Assembly (NCBI GenBank): GCA_900772695.1
Contig: CAAGRO010000290.1
Location: 1 to 10,298, forward strand
Reading direction: 5' to 3'
Source of the DNA: an uncultured Oribacterium sp.
GTDB taxonomy: Bacteria; Bacillota; Clostridia; Lachnospirales; Lachnospiraceae
DNA length: 10,298 bases
Shown here: piece by piece, positions 5,395-10,298 of the stretch
Layout: every line of letters starts with the position of its first letter
Position numbering within the stretch: position 1 is the first letter of the stretch
Notes under the pieces: generated by a model
Told to the model about the DNA's origin: nothing
What the model saw: only the letters and a program-made list of their open reading frames with translations
Databases searched by the model: none
Made by a program: the position numbers and the translations under genes

Positions 5395-6273
5395 TCAGGT
5401 CAGTTGATTGAAGCCCTTGCCGATGACCTCACTGGAATTCGAAATCATGATGAAGGCATTGGGCTCGGTATAGCGGATGAAGTTCCGAAGCTGGATCGCC
5501 TGACTACGATGCATCGTGGTCATGATGACGGTCTTTTTGTCATCACTGTACGCACCCCTCGCTTCGAAGGTCGTCGCACCACGATGGAGCTTCTGAACGA
5601 TGAAATCACAGATCGGCTGCGGATGCTCGCAGATGATACTGAAGCACTTGCACAGATTCATACTCTCGATGACATTGTCCACGACCAGGGACTTCGAAAT
5701 CAGTCCGAGGACCGAGAACAGTCCGGTCGCCGGCCCGAACATCACGAAGGAGACGACCACTGCGGTCAGATCTGCGCACAGCAGCGCGGTGCCGATGTTC
5801 ATGCTGCTGTATTTCTGTAAAATCATCGCCACGATATCCGTTCCGCCACTCGATGCGCCGATATTAAAGAGGATCGCGGATGCGAGTGCCGGCAGCAGTA
5901 CCGCGAAGGACAGCTCCAGAATCGGCTGATTCGTGAGCGTGCCCTGCATCGGCACCAGCAGCTCCAGTCCCTGCAGGCTCGCAGACATCACCACCGTCGC
6001 ATAGACGGTGCGCACGCCGACATCCTTTCCCAGAAAGACGAAACCGAGTACCAGCAGCACATTGTTCGCGACCGTGGTAAAGGTGCTGGCCGAGCAGCCG
6101 AGCAGCTTACTGAAGACCGCGGAGAAGCCCGTCACGCCGCCGAACGCAAAGTGGTTCGGAAACTTGAAAAAGTAGATGCCGACCACCATGATCCAGATGC
6201 TGAGTGTGATCAGTCCATACTCCGCCAGCGTCTTCAGGATCGGATTTTTGATATTACGAATAGTTGAAGCCAT
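5395..6273 (-). CDS. YitT-family membrane protein (DUF161 + DUF2179)
   Basis: This is a 292-residue integral membrane protein of the YitT family, whose biochemical function is not established. About five to six hydrophobic segments span roughly 20-200. They include the family hallmark GASSGGTDIVAMIL at 139-152, and GGVTGFSAVFSKLLG at 45-59. A soluble C-terminal DUF2179 domain (about 205-290) contains FIVQKLHRGATTFEARGAYS and TVIMTTMHRSQ, a small ligand-binding-like fold facing the cytoplasm. The upstream Shine-Dalgarno sequence is poor: only a purine-rich AAAGAGTAAG. The gene starts 51 bp after yfcC with no terminator between them, so it is probably co-transcribed with the transporter. A strong terminator follows. 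The tie to YfcC is positional only, and the family has many paralogues, so no specific symbol is given. Confidence 0.9.
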   Translation of the reverse strand: MASTIRNIKNPILKTLAEYGLITLSIWIMVVGIYFFKFPNHFAFGGVTGFSAVFSKLLGCSASTFTTVANNVLLVLGFVFLGKDVGVRTVYATVVMSASLQGLELLVPMQGTLTNQPILELSFAVLLPALASAILFNIGASSGGTDIVAMILQKYSSMNIGTALLCADLTAVVVSFVMFGPATGLFSVLGLISKSLVVDNVIESMNLCKCFSIICEHPQPICDFIVQKLHRGATTFEARGAYSDDKKTVIMTTMHRSQAIQLRNFIRYTEPNAFIMISNSSEVIGKGFNQLT

Positions 6274-6324
6274 GATTTTACTTACTCTTTTACTTTTTTC
6301 TTTTCGATTTCTCGAATCGTCAGC

Positions 6325-7719
6325 TTACATCGGTCCCCAGTGCATCGCCTGTGCGATCATCAGGAGTACGGAACCGACCACCATCCAGATCAGGAACAGC
6401 TTCCACATGAACTTCATCCAGCGGTCATACGGGATGTTGACAGCACTGATGATACCCATGAGGGCGGTCGAGGTCGGAAGGATATAGTTACAGAATCCAT
6501 CACCGAAGTTGAAGGCGAGGATCGCGGTCTGTCTCGTCATGCCGACGAGGTCTGCAAGCGGTGCCATGATCGGGATCACCGCGGCCGCCTGTCCGCTGCC
6601 GGAGGTCAGGAATACATTGATGATGGTGTTTGCGATGAGCATCGCCGGTCCCTGTAAGATCGACGGTACGGAATTCAGGCCCGCGGCCAGTGAGTGCACG
6701 ACGGTATCCGTGATGTGGCCGGCATTCATGATGCCGCTGATCGCCTGTGCCATACCGATGATGAAGGCCGCGCCCAGCATCTTCTTACATCCGTCAAGGA
6801 ACTCCTTCGAGATCTGGGACGGTCCGAAGCCGGCGATCGCACCGATGATGATCGCCATGGCGAGGAACACCGACGCGGTCTCTTCCATCTTCCAATCGAG
6901 GGCAATGCCTCCATATACGATGAGAATCAGGGATGCGAAAAACGTGATCATGATGAGGATCTTGCGGGCGTCCAGTGCACCGAAGCTGCTGAGGTCGGCC
7001 TCGTTACGGAACTCACTCGTCTTATCCAGCTCATACATCGGGCTCAGCTCCGGATTCTTCTGAATCTTCAGTGCATACCGGATGAGGTAGATGTTTGTAA
7101 TCACATAGAATACGCCGAAGCATACGAAACGGTAGCCGACACCGGAATACAGCGGAAGCTCCGCGATCTTCTGTGCAACGATGGTCGTATTGATATTCAG
7201 CGGTCCGGTGGCGAAGCCGATCGCACCACCCAGCAGGATGATCGAGGCACCGGTGATCGAATCCAGCCCCATCGCAAAGGACATCATGACCATGATCGGT
7301 GCGAACGCGATGAAGAGGTTCACGCCCTGTGTGGTACAGATGAGACCGAAGACCAGGGTCAGGATCGGCAGGAAGATGTATACCTTTCCGGAAAATGCCT
7401 TCGCCATCTTCGCGATCACGGCATGCAGTGCACCGGTCTTCGTCAGAAGATGGAACGCGCCACCCGCAAACAGGATGACCAGCATGAGGTCGATGCGCTT
7501 CACGAACGCCTTTACGATATACAGTGGAATCTCGAGCGGATTCACCGGTGTCCGGTCAATGTAGGAAAACTGGGTCGGATCGATGACCTTGATGCCCGCC
7601 TCATTTTCGAATCGTACATACGATCCGGCCGGGATAATCCATGTCAGCGCGACCGCAAACAGGATGATGATGCCGATAATCACGAACGTATGCGGCATTT
7701 TGAACTTTTTCTTTTCCAT
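6325..7719 (-). CDS. YfcC-family (DcuC-like) membrane transporter
   Basis: This is a 464-residue polytopic carrier of the YfcC family (C4-dicarboxylate anaerobic carrier, DcuC/PF03606 superfamily). Members are annotated as putative amino-acid, peptide or organic-acid transporters; the substrate is not proven. It has about 11-12 hydrophobic segments. The start MEKKKFKMPHTFVIIGIIIL and the early TWIIPAGSY (26-34) are typical. Two pore-like repeats are visible: GGAIGFATGPLNINTTIVAQ (164-183) and SGSGQAAAVIPIMAPLADLVG (373-393) followed by NFGDGFCNYILPTST (404-418). AAGGAG lies 10 bases before the ATG. The gene is divergent from a LysR regulator and followed by yitT. With the nearby M20 hydrolase it suggests uptake of an amide-bonded compound, which is inference from context. 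Confidence 0.9.
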   Translation of the reverse strand: MEKKKFKMPHTFVIIGIIILFAVALTWIIPAGSYVRFENEAGIKVIDPTQFSYIDRTPVNPLEIPLYIVKAFVKRIDLMLVILFAGGAFHLLTKTGALHAVIAKMAKAFSGKVYIFLPILTLVFGLICTTQGVNLFIAFAPIMVMMSFAMGLDSITGASIILLGGAIGFATGPLNINTTIVAQKIAELPLYSGVGYRFVCFGVFYVITNIYLIRYALKIQKNPELSPMYELDKTSEFRNEADLSSFGALDARKILIMITFFASLILIVYGGIALDWKMEETASVFLAMAIIIGAIAGFGPSQISKEFLDGCKKMLGAAFIIGMAQAISGIMNAGHITDTVVHSLAAGLNSVPSILQGPAMLIANTIINVFLTSGSGQAAAVIPIMAPLADLVGMTRQTAILAFNFGDGFCNYILPTSTALMGIISAVNIPYDRWMKFMWKLFLIWMVVGSVLLMIAQAMHWGPM

Positions 7720-7741
7720 AAGCTTTTTACTCCTTCCCCCT

Positions 7742-7797
7742 TCGGGTTTCTTTTTCGCAGCTCGTGCTGCGTGATGACACTACCTTATCGAACCCGA
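7742..7797 (-). other. Nested inverted repeats in the yfcC leader
   Basis: TCGGGTT (7742-7748) and AACCCGA (7791-7797) form an outer stem. Inside it, CGCAGC (7756-7761) and GCTGCG (7766-7771) form a 6-bp stem with a 4-base loop. In a yfcC mRNA starting upstream of 7797, this structure would end about 6 bases before the AAGGAG site. It may be a leader control element. No terminator T-run and no known riboswitch is recognised. Confidence 0.35.
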
Positions 7798-7889
7798 CGC
7801 TTTTTGTACACTTTGTAAAGCTTATGGTTCGGTTTTGGAATTCTTATGGTCATCTTCCCCACTTTTTCAGCTTTATAAAGGAAGTAAAA

Positions 7890-7911
7890 GAATATTATAA
7901 GCAAAATATTC
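7890..7911. promoter_or_regulatory. Candidate LysR-type binding site
   Basis: GAATATT (7890-7896) and AATATTC (7905-7911) are a perfect 7-bp dyad around 8 bases, containing the T-N11-A pattern (7893/7905 and 7896/7908) of LysR-type operators. It sits in the divergent gap, ~35 bp upstream of the lysR -10 box, and overlaps a minus-strand TATAAT (7894-7899) that could serve yfcC. Position and symmetry fit an autoregulatory and target site; the AT-richness makes chance occurrence possible. Confidence 0.45.
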
Positions 7912-7942
7912 CGTTCCGTGCCCGGACGCGAACGCAAATGAA

Positions 7943-7951
7943 TGGTATAAT
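7943..7951 (+). promoter_or_regulatory. Extended -10 promoter of lysR
   Basis: TGGTATAAT is a perfect -10 hexamer (7946-7951) with the upstream TG of extended -10 promoters. No good -35 box lies at the proper distance, which extended -10 promoters tolerate. Transcription would begin near 7958, leaving a ~28-base leader. Confidence 0.6.
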
Positions 7952-7985
7952 GTACATATTTATCAGGATAGAAAGAGGATGAATC

Positions 7986-8915
7986 ATGGATCTACGGGAA
8001 CAGAAATATGTCTGCACACTGGCCGAATACGGTAATCTGACACGCGCAGCCGAGCGTCTCTACATCTCGCAGCCTGCGCTCAGCATCTATATCACGAATC
8101 TCGAAAAGAACCTCGGCGTTCCTCTCTTCGATCGAAACGGGAAGAAGTTTGTGCTCACCTATGCCGGTGAACGCTACGTCGAGAAGGCCCGGGCGATGCT
8201 GCAGCTTGAGCAGGAATTTAATGACGAGGTCTACAGTATCGTCCGGGAGCAGGCCGGACGGCTCCGACTCGGTATCTCCCAGAAGCGCGCCTGCTTCTTC
8301 CTTCCTGCCGTGCTTGCAGAATATGAAGAGAAGTGGCCGGACATCGACCTCGTCGTACGCGACGGAAACCTCTTCGACCTGAATAAGATGCTGAAAAACG
8401 GGGAACTGGACCTCCTGGTGCTGAACCGCACGCCGGAAACCGAAGCGATGGAAACGGAGCTCCTGTTCCAGGAGGAGCTCCTGCTCGCCGTCCCTGTCCG
8501 CCACCCGCTCAACGAAAAGTCGGTCTATGATCCGGACAGTCGCTACCGCAGGCTTTCTCCGGAAGTACTGAATGGTGAAACGCTCATCCTGCATACCCCC
8601 TTCCAGAGTACACGGAAAATCGAGGATCAGATTCTCTCAAAGTATCAGGTCACTCCCGGCCGGATCCGGGTTATCCGAAGCATCGAAACCTCGGTGCAGA
8701 TGGCCGCCGAGGGGCTCGGCATCACCTTCGTCCGGGAAGGCTATACCCGGAATTTTCACTATCCGAAGCCGGTGAACTACTACACCCTGGATATCGAGCA
8801 TCATAAGCGGGATGTCATCGTGGCCTACAAAAAGGGCGATTCCCTGCCGGAGTACATGCGGGCCATGGTCGAACTTCTGAAAACGCATGGTGAAAACCTT
8901 CTGAACAACAAATAG
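7986..8915 (+). CDS. LysR-family transcriptional regulator
   Basis: This is a 309-residue LysR-type regulator of standard length. The N-terminal winged helix-turn-helix is clear: YVCTLAEYGNLTRAAERLYI (8-27), SQPALSIYITNLEKNLGVPLFDR (28-50) and LTYAGERYVEKARAML (57-72), followed by the linker helix. The effector-binding domain (about 90-300) has the expected RLRLGIS start and a DLLVLNRTPE segment. AAAGAGG lies seven bases before the ATG. The gene is divergent from yfcC and 81 bp upstream of the M20 hydrolase, so it most likely controls one or both. Proteins of this class usually bind a small-molecule co-inducer, here perhaps the substrate or product of the hydrolase. A dyad at 7890-7911 may be its site. 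The regulated ligand is unknown. Confidence 0.94.
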   Translation: MDLREQKYVCTLAEYGNLTRAAERLYISQPALSIYITNLEKNLGVPLFDRNGKKFVLTYAGERYVEKARAMLQLEQEFNDEVYSIVREQAGRLRLGISQKRACFFLPAVLAEYEEKWPDIDLVVRDGNLFDLNKMLKNGELDLLVLNRTPETEAMETELLFQEELLLAVPVRHPLNEKSVYDPDSRYRRLSPEVLNGETLILHTPFQSTRKIEDQILSKYQVTPGRIRVIRSIETSVQMAAEGLGITFVREGYTRNFHYPKPVNYYTLDIEHHKRDVIVAYKKGDSLPEYMRAMVELLKTHGENLLNNK

Positions 8916-8935
8916 TAATCTTTTATTTTCTATAT

Positions 8936-8965
8936 TTCACAAGCACTTCCGCCGCCCTGTATAAT
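8936..8965 (+). promoter_or_regulatory. Promoter of the M20 hydrolase gene
   Basis: TTCACA (8936-8941, 5 of 6 to consensus) and a perfect TATAAT (8960-8965) are 18 bases apart. Transcription would start near 8972, giving a ~25-base leader that contains the GGAGGTG ribosome-binding site. An ATG at 8964 lies inside the -10 box, which excludes it as the start codon on this transcript. Confidence 0.72.
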
Positions 8966-8998
8966 GGGCTCATCAAACAGCGGAGGTGCTTTTATTTT
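8941..8998 (+). terminator. Read-through hairpin: lysR terminator that also covers the M20 ribosome-binding site
   Basis: AAGCACTTCCGC (8941-8952) pairs with GCGGAGGTGCTT (8980-8991) over 12 positions with one G-U wobble. An inner GCCC/GGGC pair (8954-8957 with 8966-8969) has the -10 box in its loop. The stem is followed by TTATTTTG, a U-rich tract, so a transcript from lysR could terminate here. The 3' arm contains the GGAGGTG site of the next gene. A transcript begun at the local promoter (~8972) lacks the 5' arm and keeps the site free. The pairing is seen; the regulatory role is inferred. Confidence 0.6.
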
Positions 8999-10184
8999 GA
9001 AGGAAAGATTATTTCAAACGATTGATGGTGTTCGGGAAGAGATGGTCGCGATGGCGGACGACTTCTTCGATCACCCGGAAACCGGCATGGAGGAGTTTCA
9101 TGCCCTTGATGTTCTGACACAGTGGCTTACGCGCGAAGGCTTCGAGGTCGAAACCGGCACCGCAGGTGTCCCGACCGCATTTAAGGCAGTCTTCCATCAC
9201 GGGAACGGCGGCCCGAACATCGGTCTGCTCTGTGAGTATGACGCACTCCCGGGACTCGGCCATGCCTGCGGCCATCATCTGCAGGGACCGTCCATCCTCG
9301 CTGCGGCGAAGGCATTGAAAGAAGCAGACCTGGACCAGGCCTACACCATCACGGTCTACGGAACCCCGGCCGAGGAAAGCATCAGCGGCAAGATCCAGAT
9401 GATCCGGAACGGCTGCGATTTCACCGATCTCGACGTGGCCTTCATGATGCACGGCGGCCCGAATACGCAGGTGGATGTGAAGTCGCTCGCGAACTCGAAG
9501 TATAAGGTGATCTACCACGGCACCAGTGCGCACGCTGCGCTCCGCCCGGAAAAGGGTCGCAGTGCGCTGGATGGCCTCATCCTCGCCTTCCAGGGCGTCG
9601 AGTTTTTACGTGAGCATGTCGCTTCCGACGTGAAGATCCATTACACGGTCACCAACTGCGGCGGCACGCCGGCCAATGTCGTGCCGGCCTATGCGGAGGC
9701 GAGCTTCTACGTTCGTTCCTACAACCGCGCTTACCTCGATACGGTCTGCACGCGCTTCGAAAAGATCCTCCAGGGCGCGGCGATGATGACCGAAACCGAG
9801 GTCGAGATCATCCGCGAGAAGGAGGTCGACAATAAGATCCCGGTCATCCGCCTGAACGATCTCGTGATGAAGCAGGCCGAGGAAATCGGCGCACCGCGGA
9901 TCGCCCCGCCGAGAGCGCAGACCGGTTCGACGGATTTCGGCAATGTCATGCGCCGTGTACCTGGTACCTGTGCCCGCATCGCCTTCGTTCCGGAAGGCTC
10001 GACCGCGCACTCCCAGGCCTATCTCGATGCCGGAAAGACCGCAGAAGCGCACGATGCGATTCTCTATGGCGCGAAGATCCTCGCCGGTGCCGCGTATGAG
10101 CTCATCATCGAGCCGGCACTGCTCGCGGATATAAAGGAAGAGTTCCGCACGAACCTGGAAAAGGAAAATCAGGCCGCGAAGTGA
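8997..10184 (+). CDS. M20-family amidohydrolase/metallopeptidase
   Basis: This is a zinc-dependent hydrolase of the M20 family, closest in motif pattern to the AbgB/PM20D2-like aminoacylase and dipeptidase group. The start is taken as TTG at 8997: GGAGGTG lies eight bases upstream, whereas the in-frame ATG at 8964 falls inside the promoter. This gives 395 residues. The metal site motif is CEYDALPGLGHACGHH at 79-94. GTPAEES (122-128) holds the catalytic glutamate pair, MMHGGPNT (150-157) provides a further histidine, and the lid/dimerisation domain (about 165-275) contains GTSAHAALRPEKGRSALDG. GSTDFGNV (310-317) and His338 complete the family signatures. There is no signal peptide, so it acts in the cytoplasm. 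With the adjacent YfcC carrier and LysR regulator it probably cleaves an imported dipeptide, N-acyl amino acid or aminobenzoyl-glutamate-like amide. The substrate is not determinable here. Confidence 0.92.
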   Translation: MKERLFQTIDGVREEMVAMADDFFDHPETGMEEFHALDVLTQWLTREGFEVETGTAGVPTAFKAVFHHGNGGPNIGLLCEYDALPGLGHACGHHLQGPSILAAAKALKEADLDQAYTITVYGTPAEESISGKIQMIRNGCDFTDLDVAFMMHGGPNTQVDVKSLANSKYKVIYHGTSAHAALRPEKGRSALDGLILAFQGVEFLREHVASDVKIHYTVTNCGGTPANVVPAYAEASFYVRSYNRAYLDTVCTRFEKILQGAAMMTETEVEIIREKEVDNKIPVIRLNDLVMKQAEEIGAPRIAPPRAQTGSTDFGNVMRRVPGTCARIAFVPEGSTAHSQAYLDAGKTAEAHDAILYGAKILAGAAYELIIEPALLADIKEEFRTNLEKENQAAK

Positions 10185-10210
10185 TCACCGGTTATCCATA
10201 CATAAAACAG

Positions 10211-10255
10211 CTTTAAAGGAACTCATTTTAAAGCCTGGTCTTCGATTTGAAGACC
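10211..10255. other. Two hairpins downstream of the M20 gene
   Basis: CTTTAAA (10211-10217) pairs with TTTAAAG (10227-10233), and GGTCTTC (10237-10243) pairs with GAAGACC (10249-10255) around GATTT. Neither is followed by a proper T-run, so termination here is doubtful. They may belong to the leader of a gene beyond the window. CATAAAAT is repeated twice in tandem just downstream (about 10274-10289). Confidence 0.4.
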
Positions 10256-10298
10256 GAAATCAGATACCCCTTCATAAAATCATAAAATCAAAACAGCA

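Noticed and set aside
6694..7818. 374-codon plus-strand frame opposite yfcC
   Set aside because: It is dominated by Asp/Arg/His, which is the shadow of a hydrophobic membrane protein, and shows no family motif.
7764..7982. 72-codon plus-strand frame upstream of lysR
   Set aside because: It spans the divergent promoter region and the lysR -10 box with no ribosome-binding site; more likely non-coding.
1..10298. CRISPR arrays, tRNAs, rRNAs, insertion sequences, phage genes, defence systems
   Set aside because: No spaced direct repeats, cloverleaf, transposase, integrase or defence motif was seen; the genes are ordinary chromosomal families.

Overview
The window looks like a chromosomal segment of a Gram-positive anaerobe of the Bacillota, most likely class Clostridia and plausibly Lachnospiraceae-like. 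The evidence is the combination of an RqcH/NFACT protein, a Rex redox repressor with a clostridial-type operator, a YitT (DUF161/DUF2179) membrane protein, a YfcC transporter, strong AGGAG-type ribosome-binding sites, and GC-rich genes separated by AT-rich promoters. No rRNA, tRNA, phage, IS or CRISPR sequence was found, so the genus is not resolved.

Layout. (1) 101-1876 (+) encodes RqcH, the ribosome quality-control factor. (2) 1877-2297 is a 421-bp gap between convergent genes. It holds a ~230-bp imperfect palindrome, a bidirectional terminator and several small hairpins. (3) On the minus strand, 5167 down to 3210 is a compact rex-acpS-nnrD operon (redox repressor, holo-ACP synthase, NAD(P)HX dehydratase). 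It has a consensus promoter and Rex-type operators just upstream. yebC (2298-3047, minus) follows with two tandem promoters of its own. (4) 7719 down to 5395 (minus) encodes a YfcC-family transporter followed by a YitT-family membrane protein, ending at a strong intrinsic terminator. (5) 7986-8915 (+) is a LysR-type regulator divergent from the transporter. It is followed by an M20 amidohydrolase/peptidase (8997-10184, +) with its own promoter and a TTG start.

How the genes work together. Rex senses NADH/NAD+ and appears to autoregulate the rex operon. That operon also carries NnrD, which repairs damaged (hydrated) NAD(P)H, so sensing and repair of the same cofactor are coupled. The LysR regulator, YfcC carrier and M20 hydrolase look like an uptake-and-cleavage module for an amide-linked small molecule such as a dipeptide, N-acyl amino acid or aminobenzoyl-glutamate-like compound. 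The exact substrate cannot be read from the sequence.

The least explained elements are the long palindrome at 1885-2114, which could be a structured RNA or a MITE-like element, and the inverted repeat at 8941-8991. The latter surrounds the M20 promoter and would hide the M20 ribosome-binding site in read-through transcripts but not in transcripts from the local promoter.
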